Shown here: one piece after another, positions 1-11,359 of the stretch | How positions within the stretch are numbered: the stretch's first letter is position 1 | Layout of the letters: each line of letters opens with the position of its first letter | Assembly (NCBI GenBank): GCA_031763025.1 | Contig: JASSKH010000031.1 | Coordinates: 4,203,783-4,267,782, forward strand | DNA length: 64,000 bases | From: Macrocystis pyrifera | Taxonomy: Eukaryota > Sar > Phaeophyceae > Laminariales > Laminariaceae | Direction: 5' to 3' | Translations under genes and position numbers: made by a program | Notes under the pieces: generated by a model | What the model was told of the DNA's origin: nothing | What the model saw: the letters and a program-made list of their open reading frames with translations, nothing else | The model's database searches: none

Positions 1-1
1 T

Positions 2-464
2 GCTGTCGCTGCTACCGTTACTGTCGTTGTTACCGCTGCTGTCGTTGTTACCGTTAGCGTTACCTTCACGGCTACGAATACCGCCACCATTACCGCTACC
101 GCAACCATTACCGCTATTGTTATCCCTACAACTACCGCCACCATTACCGCTACCGCAACAATTACCGCTATTGTTTCCCCTATTATTACCGCCACCATTA
201 CCGCTACCGCAACCAATAACGCTAGTGTTACCGCTACAAATATCACCACTATCACCGTTACCGCAACCATTACCGCTATTATTACCGCTGCCATCCCTGC
301 CACCGATACCACTGCGGTCACCGCTGCCGGGGCCGCCAGCGCTGGGCGTGATGCTAACAGGAAAGCGGAGGAGGCCACGGTGCTGCAGCGACAGCGCTTC
401 GTCGTATCGGAACTGAAAACGCCGCGGTGTGAGAGCCGGGGCGACGAGGAAAGCGAGGGGGGGG

Positions 465-497
<33 letters not shown>

Positions 498-607
498 GAG
501 AAGGGGGGGAGCTTCAGCATAACGGCTCCCAAACTTCGTATTGTCTTGTGAATCTCGTCTGTGCTTTTCGTACTGCTGGTTTTCTCCGTGTGTATCCTGT
601 ATCGTAA
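2..607 (+). CDS. 5'-truncated ORF, Thr/Ala-repeat protein or 3' end of a gene
   Basis: One frame is open from base 2 to a TAA at 605-607. Residues 1-110 are degenerate Thr/Ala/Ile repeats coded by ACCGCTACCGCA-type units. They are followed by a normal-looking stretch (EEATVLQRQRFVVSELKT, about 367-416) and then a Gly run made by poly(G) at about 463-494. The repeats could be a minisatellite rather than protein. Coding may stop earlier, at a possible GTGAGA donor near 429, because the sequence after the G-run looks non-coding. The gene would start left of the window. I do not recognise the family. Confidence 0.35.
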
Positions 608-636
608 AAACCTTCCAAGGGTGTGTTTAGTAGGAG

Positions 637-778
637 AAGGTACCCGGGTATATACTCTGGGAGTACCCGGGTATATACTCTGGGGGCACCCGGGTATATT
701 ATCTGGGGGTACACGCGTATATACTCTGGAGGTACTCGGGTATACATTCTGGGGGTACCCAGGTATACACCGGAGTAG
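637..778. repeat. Tandem minisatellite with ACCCGGGTA palindromes
   Basis: About six degenerate units of 23-25 bp, each carrying TACCCGGGTATA followed by CTCTGGGGG. The palindromic core makes both strands similar. Confidence 0.8.
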
Positions 779-993
779 GGCGGGTTTAGTACCTGGATAT
801 CCCACTACCCTTCTTCAGTAATAGCGTACGCATCGGCCAAAAGTGGACTGGGCGGTCATTCAGATACGACAACCACAAACACAACCCCAACAATTCAGCC
901 TTTCATCACTCAAACCTCCGCTCTACCTTCCAACGGTGTGTTGAGCACTGTATATACTCTAGGGTATCCACGCCGGTACCGAACCTGCTTTTG

Positions 994-1135
994 ATGACCA
1001 TACCCAGGTAGACACCCGGGTACATCTGAATACCCGGGTACATACCCGGGTTCACCGTAAATCTGTAAATACCCGGGTACATGCCCGGGTTCATCGTAGA
1101 TACCCGGATGCATTGTAAACACACGGGTGCATCCA
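994..1135. repeat. Second ACCCGGGTA minisatellite
   Basis: Degenerate units with ACCCGGGTACAT. It shares the palindromic core with the array at 637-778, and both arrays are flanked by a CTTCCAACGGTGTG-like motif (about 613, 928 and, inverted, 1157). Confidence 0.7.
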
Positions 1136-1595
1136 GACTATATGCCCTACAAAGCACACCGTTGAAAGACTTGTCAGTCATAAAAAACCGTGCGCACCGG
1201 TCCAAACTTGAATCGGCGGTCTTGAGCAACCCCTGCCTTGTACCGCTGCTGGAGAGCTGGGACGCGCCTGGATGGTGGAGGCCCTAGAGGGATGGCCAGG
1301 GGTTCCCCCAAGGAGATCGCCACCTGCTGTCGCCAATATTTTCTGAAAAAAAAAAAAACGAAAAAAAAAATAACGAACAGACACAAACAGACAAACAAGC
1401 AAACAAACAAACAAACAAAACATACGTAAATCAAACACAAACGAACAAACAAAAAACACACAGAGACAAAAAAAACAAAAACGAACAAACAAACAAGCAC
1501 ACGAGACGCGAAAAAAGGGGGTGGGGAGGGGCGATTGGGAGGACGGGGGGGGGGGGGGGGGGGGGGGGGGGACGTCAGGACGTATGATACAAGCT

Positions 1596-1742
1596 CGGTG
1601 CGCAGCTCTGATGGGTCGAGGGAGGGCGCACCGAGGAACACGAACCGTGCGTCCGCCGAGCGATAAATTCGGTGCGCAGCTCTGATGGGTCGAGGGAGGG
1701 GGCACCGAGGAACACGAATCGTGCATCCCCGAGCGATAACGC
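1596..1742. repeat. Tandem duplication, two units of about 71 bp
   Basis: CGGTGCGCAGCTCTGATGGG opens both units, at about 1598 and 1669, and the units agree to GAGCGATAA with a few substitutions. It lies next to a G-run at 1545-1571. Confidence 0.8.
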
Positions 1743-1825
1743 CATTCGCAACTACAAACAATATAGACATATATATATATATATGGTGGGGGCAGCGGAC
1801 ATGGGCGGGGTGGGGTTGGCGCGGG

Positions 1826-1905
1826 GGGGGGGGGGGGGGGGCGTACTTATTGGTTGCTTGCCCCAGTAATTTAGATCATTGAGCACGCTTCCCTGTCCAC
1901 ACGGG
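1826..1905 (-). mobile_element. C-tail element, module B, diverged
   Basis: A G-run is followed by CGTACTTATTGGTTGCTTGCC and a region resembling the module B core (TTGACCATTGACCACGCATCCC). On the minus strand the unit ends in GTACG plus poly(C). Confidence 0.5.
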
Positions 1906-1961
1906 CCACCGTTCCTACTGCATCTAAAGACACTTTCAGCATTTGGGCGCTCAATACGTAT

Positions 1962-2290
1962 GGGGGGGGGGGGGGGGGGTGTACTCATTATCATGCATGG
2001 TCGTAGTCGCCTGACCATAGACCCTCGCATCCCTACAATGCCGCGACGGAGCACGTCGAGTTTTCACCGACCAGGCAGACATTGCTTGCACCAAGCGCGA
2101 AGCACCGTGAGGTGTTGGGCGAGTCGCATGAAGGATGAGCTGCATCCTACTAAGAACCGCTTGTGAGGCGCGGATTTTCTTGCGTATGGATGACAGCATC
2201 AATGAATTGATTAAATTTCTGGTGCGGCCACCTCCAGAGACAGCATTGGGGTTACTATGTAACTGTCTCGACGGCTCCCATCACAATGAT
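1962..2290 (-). mobile_element. C-tail element, module A, long copy
   Basis: 18 G (1962-1979) then TGTACTCATTATCATGCATGG, the ATGACCATAGACCCTCGCATCC core, ACCGACCAGGCAGACATTGC, and the part up to GATGACAGCATCAATGA. It continues to about 2290 into sequence shared with the copies at 4525 and 56511. Sense is minus, so the G-run is a 3' poly(C) tail. Confidence 0.8.
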
Positions 2291-2608
2291 AACGCTGACC
2301 CTCGGACGGGAAACAGATCAACCCGCGGACAGATCATCTACAGATCATTATCTATCTATCTACAGTAGATCATCCAGCTCCTCACCTGCGGTTGCGAGAG
2401 GTTGTGCACGATCTGCCTATGAACAGCAGCACAGGTGCAACCCAAAGGAAACATGCGCTACGACTGTATAGACCGTCGCGGACTATATATGTGCCCCCAC
2501 CCGTCGAAGTGAGAGCTGAAATTATTCGAGATCCGGGAATATTATAGATATATCTGTCTTGCGATAGATATCTACTACGACATAGGTCATGAAGCGAGAA
2601 TCGATGCT

Positions 2609-2723
2609 ATTACGGGGGACCATAGTAAAAATAGGACCAAATATCAATATTGTGAGTAAAAAATAGGCAAATATATAGGTTTTAGTATGTACCATAGGTC
2701 CTATTTACTATGGTCCCCCGCAG
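2609..2723 (-). mobile_element. TTACGGGGG MITE
   Basis: Inverted ends TTACGGGGGACCATAGTAAA and TTTACTATGGTCCCCCG, with the asymmetric interior GGACCAAATAT on the left and CATAGGTCC on the right. Confidence 0.85.
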
Positions 2724-2997
2724 TATCACGTGTCCGACGTACCAAACAGCTCCACCACTGATTCGCGGTCGTTTAGACACACCAACACCAAGTGCCTTCC
2801 AATTCCTGCATGAGTGCACCGACGATTCGGGGACAAGAATAATGCCATTGTCCTGTAGTGCATCACAGTAGCGCCGGACATGTGTACTGTAGCCGGCCAC
2901 CCTGGCACGAAAAGTTAAGGTCAGTTCGTGTATTAATATTCGGTTTAAACGATCCTTTATTTATTTTTGGAACGGAGTGGTGTATGTATACCACGGG

Positions 2998-3043
<46 letters not shown>
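2998..3043 (+). repeat. Poly(A) tract of about 46
   Basis: Uninterrupted A run. No recognisable retroelement body or target duplication was found next to it. Confidence 0.9.
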
Positions 3044-3044
<1 letters not shown>

Positions 3045-3349
3045 CCAAAAGAACCCCAGGCGGAGATTTACAGGAGCAAAAACTAATTCGGGAGCCGTGA
3101 AAAATTGAGACGCACCCAGATGAAAAAGCCACCTTGAGCCAACATGTTTTTTCTCAAACGTTTAATGTGGTGGCCTGTACCGTAACTAAGAGTCAAGAGG
3201 CTGTGTTTTTTTCGTGACCATGACCCTGTAGTCCCCCTTTCCCCTCGCGAAAAACATGAACCATATGCGTCCTCGTGTGAGCTTGCACCCCCTCCCCTCT
3301 CCCCTCGAAAAAACATGCTTCTTACGCATCCTCCTGAGTTTCCTCCACT

Positions 3350-4356
3350 CTACTCCATCCCTACTCCGCCGTGGTCTGATTGGTCCCTTGCCATGAGCAG
3401 TTCAGGCCTTACCTCTCCGTCTCGGACGGTCCGGCGGCGCACTCGCACATCGATCCCAGCCTTAACTTGCACAAATTGCAGTTGCGCAGGATCCTTTTTC
3501 CCTCCTCCTCCTCCTCCTCCTCCTCCTCCTCCACCTCCTTCTCCCTCTCTCCCTCCCTTCCCTCGCCCCCCCCCCCTCCTCCTCCTCTTCCCCCTCCCGC
3601 CCCCCCTCCTCATCATCCCGTTGCCCCACGCCACACCCACCACCACTCCCCCCACTTCCGCCTCTCCCACCTCCCCCTCCTGTGCCTCTCCCGCCCTCCC
3701 TCTTCCGTCTCTCCCGCCGCCTCTCTCGCGCGGCCCGGTCAGCTTTCACCAGTTTGGCCACCCAGCGACGTTGGATGAAGTCCGAAACGACGGGATTGAG
3801 GAGGAGATCGTTCGGACTGTTTGCTGCCGTCGTCACCCCCGCCCCCGCCCCGCCCCCACTCCCGCCTCCACCACAACAGCCCCGGCGCAGGGGGGCACCG
3901 GCACCGATCGGAGCAGGCGGTTAACGGACGATGAGAACGAGGTTGGTGGTGGAGAGTCTCCTCCGGCGCTTTGGGGTGGTCGTCCCTCCGTGGCCGCCTG
4001 CTGATGCTGCTGTTGCTCGAGGTGATGGTGGTGTTGGTGGTGGCGGTGGTGGTGGGGCGGGCTGGGGTGGGGGAGATGCGGGTGGGGATGTTGAGGGGGG
4101 GGCGGGTGTTGGTCTTGATCTTGTTGTTGTTGTTGTTCTTGCTCTTTTATCGGTGTCATCGTCGCGGTCTCTTGCCGTTCTCCTCCGTGATGGCGTTGGA
4201 GCCGGTCGTGCTGGTGTCCGTGATCTCCTCCTTGTCGCTGTCGCTGCTCTTGCCGCTGTTGATCTCGTTGCTGCTGCTCTTTGATCGGTGTCCCAGTGGC
4301 CGCTCGTTCTTCTCCTGACCCCGCCTTGCCGCCACGGATATCGCCACTCTCGTCTG
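3350..4356 (-). CDS. Minus-strand gene, last exon (Gln/His/Pro-rich, then basic C terminus)
   Basis: The acceptor ACCTCAG lies at 4357-4363 on the minus strand, behind a C-rich tract from the element at 4525-4985. It takes phase 1 from the exon at 5530-5659. The frame reads an acidic/Gln-rich segment with two copies of TPIKEQ (about 4290 and 4155), then Pro/His/Gln runs and SFSSSVNRLLRSVPV. A one-base shift in a GGGGCGGGG run near 3840-3860 leads into SPNDLLLNPVVSDFIQRRW and an Arg-rich stretch. A second shift in GGA repeats (about 3490-3650) leads to KDPAQLQFVQVKAGIDVRVR and a TAG at 3350. The ends read as good coding sequence, so the shifts look like homopolymer length errors or polymorphism. 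No family recognised. Confidence 0.55.
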
Positions 4357-4524
4357 CTGAGGTGGGGGTGACGGTTTCAGATGTAGAGTAAGGGGGTGAT
4401 ACATGGGGGTGACGGTAAAATTGAGGTTACGGTCTTCGGGGTTGGGGGGGTGGGGTTGGGGGGTAACGGGAAGTGGGGTGGGGTTAGAGTTGGGGTCAGG
4501 AATATCGGGGCTGGGGGTGGGGTT

Positions 4525-4985
4525 GGGGGGGGGGGGGGGGGGGGTGTACTCGACATCATGCATGGCCGTAGTCGTATGACCATAGACTCTCGCATCCCTG
4601 CAATGCCGGGACGGAGCCCGTCGGGCTTTCGCCGACCAGGGAGACATTGCTTGCTTGCACCAAGCAACTAGCGCCGGGAGGAGTTTGGCGAGTCGCATGA
4701 AGGGTGAGATGCACCTTTTGCTGAAAAACCGTTTGCTCATGGATGACAGCTCCAACGAGTTAACATATTTCCCGGTGTGTGGGCACTTCCAGAGAGAGCA
4801 ACGGGGGAACTCTGCAACTACCCCGTGGCTGCCCGTACCATAAGCACTATTAATAGGTGATGCGATCATTCCGCTTGTGCGGAGTAAAAGGCTCTCCACT
4901 CCGGACATCCTATATCTATAACTTGATCGCCAGCTGTGACCGACCGCCGAAAAAACAAGATAAAACGACACCCGGGTTGTCTAGG
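4525..4985 (-). mobile_element. C-tail element, module A, long diverged copy in an intron
   Basis: 20 G (4525-4544) then TGTACTCGACATCATGCATGG and the full module A body. It extends past GATGACAGC into a 5' region shared with 1962-2290 and 56511-57050 (CACTTCCAGAGA, then GACCGACCGCC). On the minus strand it ends in a C tail that leads into a C-rich stretch running to the splice acceptor at 4357. Confidence 0.8.
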
Positions 4986-5174
4986 CGTCAGGAACGTGAG
5001 TGCGGGTACCAGGTGGGGACTGGATGGCGTTGGGAAGAAGATGTGGCGCTTAATAAAGTAGAAAATAAAAGCGAAACTGACTGTCCGGAAGTATGAGAGC
5101 CCGACACCGTAACTAGAAACAAATAACGAGAAACGAGAGAACACGCAACACCACCAACACCTACAACAACACTC

Positions 5175-5277
5175 ACGGCCCCGCCACCACCACCGCCACC
5201 ACCACCACCACCACTGCCGCCGCCGCCGCCGCCGCCACAACCACCACAACCACCACAACCACCACAACCACCGCCAC
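5175..5277. repeat. (CCA/CCG)n microsatellite
   Basis: Imperfect CCACCA and CCGCCG units. The long Trp-, Gly- or Val-rich minus-strand ORFs here come only from this repeat. Confidence 0.85.
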
Positions 5278-5529
5278 CACCCAGATCAATAAACAAAGGG
5301 ATAAACAGAGTGTCGTTATGTGCGTCATAGTCGGCGACGTTCCCAAGTCTCCACACCAGTCCAAGCTTTCAAGTAAGACCATGCATGCCTACACACTACT
5401 AGTAAAACCGTGTATTAATAGTAAAACCGTGGGGTTGAGGCCAGAGGAGGATCCCAAGACCCACCACCACCACCACCACCAACGCTACCACTACCGCCAC
5501 AACCTTCCCGAGTTATCAAAAACTCTTAC

Positions 5530-5659
5530 CGCGAGAGTTTCGGTGGGTCCACGCCGGGAGGAGGCGGGAGGCGGCGTCTGTGGCGGCAAGACGTAGGGCT
5601 TTCCCGCATCGGCCGCCGCAGCCATCGTCGTCGAAGTCCGGAAAAGCCGAAATAGCCAC
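5530..5659 (-). CDS. Minus-strand gene, penultimate exon
   Basis: Minus-strand acceptor TTTTGCCTTAG and donor GCG/GTAAGAG, the best donor in this gene. The 130 bp exon reads VAISAFPDFDDDGCGGRCGK and then KALRLAATDAASRLLPAW, entering in phase 0 and leaving in phase 1, which matches the exons on both sides. DFDDDGCGG resembles the start of an EF-hand loop, but the rest of the loop does not follow, so I do not call one. A second open frame starts at an ATG at 5625, but its composition looks less natural. Confidence 0.6.
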
Positions 5660-5757
5660 CTAAGGCAAAAACGTAACGTAACGAAGCGAAAAAATAAATA
5701 TATATATATATATATCAACGTAGTTGCTATGGTTGATTGGCATGGTCGATTATATTA

Positions 5758-5802
5758 CTGCTGCTCTTCTCGCTGCTGCTGCTGCTGCTACTCCTGCTCC
5801 TC

Positions 5803-5839
<37 letters not shown>
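5758..5839. repeat. (CTG/GCT)n microsatellite
   Basis: Imperfect CTGCTGCTG with TCC interruptions. It gives Cys- or Ala-rich ORFs with no other support. Confidence 0.9.
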
Positions 5840-6059
5840 TGTAGCGATCTTACATCAATTCATCACCATAATCAATCAATCAATCCCGTGGGTACAGACA
5901 CGGCGGGCGGCCTCGTACCTGCTGTTGCTCTTGCTGCTGCACCGAAATATCACCCGATAACCCCTGCTCGCCGACGCCTCGCAAGATCGTCACAGCCGCC
6001 CGGCGAGGCATCACTACCCGCCCACGCTTCTCCTAATGGAATCGGCATGTTTAAAAGAA

Positions 6060-6106
6060 GCGGGGAGGGGAGGGGAGGGGAAGGGAAGGGAGGGGGAGTG
6101 GTAAGC
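6060..6106. repeat. GGGGA-rich purine tract
   Basis: Imperfect GGGGAGGGGA and GGGAAGGG units within an otherwise gene-free stretch. Confidence 0.7.
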
Positions 6107-6268
6107 GGACCGCAAAAGCGCAAGCCAGGGCGGGAGTCGAATTTTGGCCGCTGTTCCAAAGCATTTGCTATTCCAAACCGTGTAACACACGTGTGAAAAG
6201 ACAGCACACCCCCTGGGACGAATTTCGGGGGGCGATTTCGTCCAAAACATGCCTTAAGGGGGGAAGAG

Positions 6269-6270
6269 AG

Positions 6271-6316
<46 letters not shown>

Positions 6317-6461
6317 CTACACACGCCCAAAGAAAAGAAAATAGTGGCCTTTTTTCGAGAAAGGTCTCGCCGAGATTTTTCCATAAGACTCGTGCGTCGC
6401 TCGGCGTTCTCACTGTCCCCGTTGTCGGGGAAATCAGCTGTAGTCTCAGTGACGGTCGTCT

Positions 6462-6512
<51 letters not shown>
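6269..6512. repeat. Two long poly(G) runs
   Basis: G-runs of about 45 at 6271-6316 and 47 at 6464-6510, separated by ordinary sequence. No module A, B or C body is recognisable next to them. ORFs across them are Gly or Pro artefacts. Confidence 0.9.
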
Positions 6513-7440
6513 GCTCTATTATCACCCGTGTGATAACGGTACCCACCCATGCGGTATTCCACACAGAAGTGAACAAGCATACCAGAGGGTAACAAGCACA
6601 CACCCACCAGGTGACACACAAAGAGATGCCATGCATGCGCCGGCGATAAAAAAAAAAACAACAAATACCCCACACACGGAAAAAAAAAAGTGAGAACACA
6701 TGTACACATCCCAAACAACACCAGTGATGCACGGACACCTCTCCACACACCGGTGAAAAAAGCGAGCACACACCAAAGTATTCCATGCACGAGTGTGACG
6801 AAAAAAAAAAACCTCGATAAAAACTATGAAAAATGTACCCTGTGCTTGGTCACCCAAGAACTGTTTACTGCTCTTGGTGGAGCCCGAAAAAGTCCCGGAA
6901 ACATCCGTTGCCTCCAGTCGACCTAAAACGTTGACACCTAGGGGACGGCACGGCAACGCATGTCGTTGGCGCTGCTGTACACGATTTTTTCAGAACAGGA
7001 AGGCGGTTGATATCGAGCAGCGTAAGGTATCTTTTAGGGGGAAAAATCTGAGTCGAGAGAGAGAAATCCTTCTGAAAACAGAATGTTCGACTCGTTGAGC
7101 ACCCTCCCTTACTACCGTTGTCGAGAAAGAACGAGCTCTGACACAAAGCGTCGCACCTCCTGTATTCGAACTCAAAAGCTCTCTGCGGTAGAGCTTACCT
7201 GATGCAAGAACCCTCGGAAACTACCGTATAGGTTGCATTCCTATTGTAGCAGGGCTCAGGGACACACACTAAAAAAAAACAGCGACACAAGACAAATATG
7301 ACGACACACACAGATGCTCTTTCACAGCAGGACACGACCAGTTAAAACACCTACAAACAACCACCACTGACACACGAAAAACAAAAAAACAAAAAAAACA
7401 CCATACCATCAGGCGACGCACACAAACACACAAACCAACG
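6513..7440. other. No gene recognised
   Basis: Low-complexity A/C-rich sequence with short frames in all directions and no convincing exon. Near 7166-7250 there is a tRNA-like D-arm and an imperfect hairpin, but no complete tRNA. It lies inside the intron between the minus-strand exons at 7583 and 5659. Confidence 0.5.
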
Positions 7441-7474
<34 letters not shown>

Positions 7475-7513
7475 TATGGCCATACGACTACGGCCATGCA
7501 TGATAATGAGTAC

Positions 7514-7547
<34 letters not shown>
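7441..7547 (+). mobile_element. C-tail element fragments, module A 3' end
   Basis: 32 C, then TATGGCCATACGACTACGGCC through ATAATGAGTACA, then another 32 C. Only the last 40 bp of module A is present, bounded on both sides by poly(C). It is antisense to the minus-strand gene and ends 35 bp from its exon. Confidence 0.75.
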
Positions 7548-7548
<1 letters not shown>

Positions 7549-7582
7549 CCCGCTCGCCCACCCATACATACATAACGCTCAC

Positions 7583-9255
7583 CACGTCCTTGAAGCAAGC
7601 GGAGAAGCGAAAGCAATCCCTGCCCGCAGCATCGCCTCCACCCCCCCCTCCGCCCTCGCCCTTACCCCCCCTGCCCCGCGCGCCCGCAAATTCGGTGCGG
7701 CCGTACCCTCACCCTCCTCCGCCGCGGCATGCGGCAATGGACGCTCTTCCGCACCCAGCCAAGTCACGGGGCCCTTGGCGAGGATGCTCCACCGACGCAG
7801 CTCCTGGACCCAGGACAAGAACGCCGGTGTCCGAATCAACTCCGCCATACGGTCGGCTAGGCTCTCCCTCCTGGGGGGGGGCGGATTGGCGGCTCCCACG
7901 GCTGCCGTTGCTCCGTGGGTGATAGAGTTGAGGCTGGCGTTGCTAGCGTGAGCATTATCGTTATCGCTAGCGTTCGAGTTATTGTTGGCGTGCACGACGG
8001 CGTCAGCGTTATCGTCTGGATCGATGTCACCGCCGCCGCCGCCACTGCCTTCCGCTCTTTTCATTCGCCGAATCGCCCTGGCCCGTCGACCGTTTCCATC
8101 ACTTCGCGACGTCCTCTTGCACTTCTCCCCGTCGCCCCCCCCCTCTTCTTTGTCGTCGGCGACATCGCTGTTATCGGTTTCGTTTTCCGTTCCTATGGCT
8201 TTACGGCCTGATCTCCCACCCCTCCCCACGCCCTCTCCCCACCCCCAGCTCTATCGTCCTCGGATCCACGCTTCTGCGGCAGAGTCATACTTGTACCGCT
8301 GCTTCCAAGCACCTCCACCTCTTCTTCCTCCTCCACTTCCTCCCCTTCCTCCTCTTCCCTATCCTCCTCGTCCCGCCCCTCCTCCCATTCATCCTCCTCG
8401 CCCCGTTGCTCTTCCTCCACTCCCCCTCCTCCTCCCCCCCTCCTGCCTCTTCTAACCACGCTCCAGCAAACTCATCGCGGATCGATCCCACAGCGCCTCC
8501 TTCCACTGAACCCACCCCCACCTCCATCCCCACCCTCGTCGACACTGCTGACGCCGACCGCAGGCCGTACAACGACGCGTACTCCACCCGGGCAGACGCG
8601 AATATTCTCTCCTTGACCAGCCGAATCGCGCGCGGCGCGAGACCAGCCAACAGGTGCTCACCACCACCACCACCACCAACACCAACACCAACACCAACAC
8701 CACCACCAACGCCACGGACACCAAGGTTAAGGGACAGCGTTACGCGCTCTTCCCCATCTCGTCGGGCCTCCTTCATTCCGACAGCATCACCACCGACGCC
8801 ATCACCGACGAAGACGTCGCCATGAACACCACCACCACCATCGCCACCCCCCCCCCCCCCCCACCACCGCTATCGCCACCACCACTATCAACACCATCAC
8901 CACCCCCACGACCAGCACCACCACCAACACCACCACTACCACCAACACCAAACGTTACCCTCGCCACCGCTATCGCCACCTCCGCCGCCGCCGCCGCAAC
9001 CACCACCGTTGCTGCCGCCGCTGACTACGTTTCTGCTGCTTCTGCTGTCGCTGCCACCATTATCGACCGCGTCCGTGCGTGGTGGGACGCCGGGAAGGCC
9101 AGCGCGCCGCCTGATCATCGACGCGGTCCGCGGGGACAAGCCCAAGAGCCGCAGGGGGTCATCATCGCCACCGCCATCGCCACCATCGCATTTCCCCTTG
9201 TCCTTGCTACCCCCGCCACTCCCGTTCTCCCTACGTTCGCAGTCACTCTCTCCCT
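7583..9255 (-). CDS. Minus-strand gene, large central exon(s), frame broken at simple repeats
   Basis: The acceptor GCGCTAG follows the C tail of the element at 9294-9533, and the donor GTG/GTGAGC is at 7583/7582. Good coding pieces in order are CERRENGSGGGSKDKGK, SPRTASMIRRRAGLPGVPP (about 9120), APRAIRLVKERIFASARVEY (about 8610), IRDEFAGAWLEE (about 8480), an acidic stretch, KAIGTENETDNSDVADD (about 8190), and ADRMAELIRTPAFLSWVQEL (about 7830). The last 15 codons, ending CFRFSACFKDV, are in another frame and leave phase 0, matching 5659. The pieces change frame at GGTGGT, GGAGGA and G-run tracts, so there may be undetected small introns or length errors. No family recognised. Confidence 0.5.
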
Positions 9256-9293
9256 CTAGCGCGTGCGCAAGCCGGACGGGGTAGGAAGGGGGA

Positions 9294-9533
9294 AGGTGGG
9301 GGGGTACTCATTATCATGCAGGGGGGGGGGGGGGGTGTACTCGATAGCATGCATGGCCGTAGTCGTATGACCATATACCCTCGCATCCCTACAATGCCGG
9401 GACGGAGCACGTCTGTTTTTCACCGACCAGACAGACATTGCTTGCACTAAGCGCGAAGCGCCGTGAGGTGTCCGGCGAGCCGCATGAAGGGTGCGCTGCA
9501 TCCTACCAAGAACGGCTCGCGAGGTGACGCGTG
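9294..9533 (-). mobile_element. C-tail element, module A, with a duplicated 3' end
   Basis: A short G-run plus TACTCATTATCATGCA is followed by a second G-run (about 15), TGTACTCGATAGCATGCATG and the full core to AAGAACGGCTCGCGAGG. The two heads look like a second, very short tail copy joined to the first. On the minus strand the tails end about 40 bp before the acceptor at 9256-9257. Confidence 0.8.
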
Positions 9534-10058
9534 AGATTTCTCAAAAAAGTCCTGACCCAATCGGCCGGGTTGGGGTCATGCATGCACCGCGAAGACCACT
9601 GCCTTGTTTTCCGTCTACTGTACGGCATTCCCATTCGTCCTTTTTGTCCTTCGTGCCGCAAAAAAGCGTTGAATTCGCACACAGGGGGGGGCGCGACGGT
9701 TTTGTCAGGGCTCTTTTTTCTCGACACAGCGACGGCGAAAATGATGCAGCAAAAGTCGAACATAAGAGTGTTTGCGACAAAGGTAAAAAAAAAAAGCACC
9801 TTTACTCGCGCTAAGGGCCCGTTTTGACGAGGACTTTTGGTCCTTTCAATTTGGTTCGATTTTTTTTTTTCCAATTTAATTTGCATCTGATTGGCCGGAG
9901 AGTGTGAACGACCAGGCAGGATTCGAAGGGGCAAATTAGAAAAAAATCCATTTGGGTGAAAAGTCTTTTGGGACTTTTTTCGTGTGATTTTTCTCATTTC
10001 AGTTTCGAATTTGGGAGTTGATCAACCTTGATGTAGCATGTTCATGGTGGTTCAACAC

Positions 10059-10241
10059 CCCGGTGGAGTCTGGGGTGATTCTTGGCCGCTTCCATGACCA
10101 CCGTCGAGGCGATAAAACGCGAACCCCAACGACTGGCGATCGGAGCAATAGCCGCGCCCACGGCCACAGACCACAGCACATCGTACCCCGGCGGTGGCGC
10201 CTCAAAATAAATCATGGCGGCCGCAAGCCCAAATTTTCGGC
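10059..10241 (-). CDS. Minus-strand gene, exon with hydrophobic segment
   Basis: Acceptor GAGCAG, phase 1 in; donor CGGG/GTGTTG, phase 1 out. It reads KFGLAAAMIYFEAPPPGYD and then LWSVAVGAAIAPIASRWGSR, a possible single membrane helix, and ends AAKNHPRLHR. The upstream exon is in the same frame, and only a TGA at 10261-10263 separates them, so an 81 bp intron (10242-10322) is inferred. Without that donor the frame would end at TGA 10042-10044. Confidence 0.55.
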
Positions 10242-10322
10242 CTGCTCGATCGGCCAACCATCACGAAAAGCATGCGAGCAAAAAAACAGAGGATACGCTA
10301 GAGACCTCGATAGCTGCACCAC

Positions 10323-10406
10323 CGTTGCCGTTCCGCACGTGGCGCTTGAGGGCTCCCTCCGCCCACCCAAGACACCCTGAGAGTGATAGCTTCCTATCCT
10401 GCGCCA
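10323..10406 (-). CDS. Minus-strand gene, small exon
   Basis: The acceptor is TTTTTTTTCCTTTTTAG, the best pyrimidine tract in this gene. The exon reads AQDRKLSLSGCLGWAEGALK and KRHVRNGNG in phase 1-1. The donor chosen is AACG/GTGGTG, and ATCGAG/GTCTCT is an alternative that breaks the phase of the next exon. Confidence 0.55.
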
Positions 10407-10939
10407 CTAAAAAGGAAAAAAAATGCTGGCGGCGGTGCGCACGCGACAACGCAAACCTTCGCTCTCGTCTACGCTCACTGCGTTATTCCAGGTTGTTTCG
10501 ATTTCCTTTTTGTTTGACAATGAATGCGCCGTTTCCCGATAGGATAAAAACACGTTTTTTTTCGAAATCAAGTAGAAATTCATTGGAATTGAAATTTTAT
10601 TTCTAAATTATTTAATTTAGCGTTCCCCGTTAATATGGGCTCTAAAAAAAAGTTAACTTCCTGCTGTTCCCTCGGTCATCCGTAACATTCCACTTCACAG
10701 CGGGGTGCCCGTTTTTTTTTTTTTTTATTCTTATTTAAGACCACCCAGCGACAAGCCAATTAAAAAGGTGGGATTTTCTCCTTTATGGTATTCTCGTCTT
10801 TTTTTACTGCTGACCGTGTTGATTCTTTACAAGCAGTTTTTTTTTTTTAATCGTGACTTGAGCCGATTTACCTCGTCTTACCGACTAAATCCAATCAACG
10901 TCGTCTACCTCTATAGAGCGGTCTTCTTATCTTGTTAGT

Positions 10940-11045
10940 ATTACGGGGGTCCATAGTTAATAGGACCTATGGTATACATAAAAAAAACTATATATTTATA
11001 TATTTTTTACTATTAATAACAAAATTTGGTCCGGACCCCCGTAAT
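10940..11045 (+). mobile_element. TTACGGGGG MITE, TCC variant
   Basis: Ends ATTACGGGGGTCCATAG and GGACCCCCGTAAT. The interior has drifted AT-rich, and the right arm lost the TATTTACTATGG part. Confidence 0.8.
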
Positions 11046-11190
11046 AATGACAATACTAATTCCAAAAAAGTTTTTTTTTTTTTTCTCGTCGTGATTTGAG
11101 TCGATTTACTTACCCGGTCTCCTCTCCCCGAAAACTCTTGAAGCAGATGGTCTCAAAAGTGGGCACCCCACTGCATTTCCATATTTTCAC

Positions 11191-11309
11191 CTGATTCGCC
11201 CGCTGCCGTCACCACGCTCTCCGCTCCCTCCACCACTTGCACCACGTACATCCGGCCGCCATCCTCCGCCCAACGCGTCTCTCGAAAAACGCTGAACACC
11301 AAAGAGGCG
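11191..11309 (-). CDS. Minus-strand gene, exon
   Basis: Acceptor CTGACCCACAG, donor TCAG/GTGAAAA, phase 2 in and phase 1 out. It reads SLVFSVFRETRWAEDGGRMY and then VVQVVEGAESVVTAAGES. The phase fits the exon at 10323-10406 exactly, giving GES-V-AQD across the junction. No family recognised. Confidence 0.6.
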
Positions 11310-11359
11310 CTGTGGGTCAGGGGACATCGGCGCTTCTTCCCCGGCAAGTTCGGCCCGAC

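Noticed and set aside
5530..5625. First exon starting at ATG 5625 (MAAAADAGKPYV)
   Set aside because: The frame from the upstream acceptor (5659) reads better and leaves phase 1, matching the next exon's best frame.
7166..7250. Possible tRNA gene
   Set aside because: A D-arm-like AGCTC..GAGCT is present, but no matching anticodon arm, acceptor stem or TTCGA T-loop follows.
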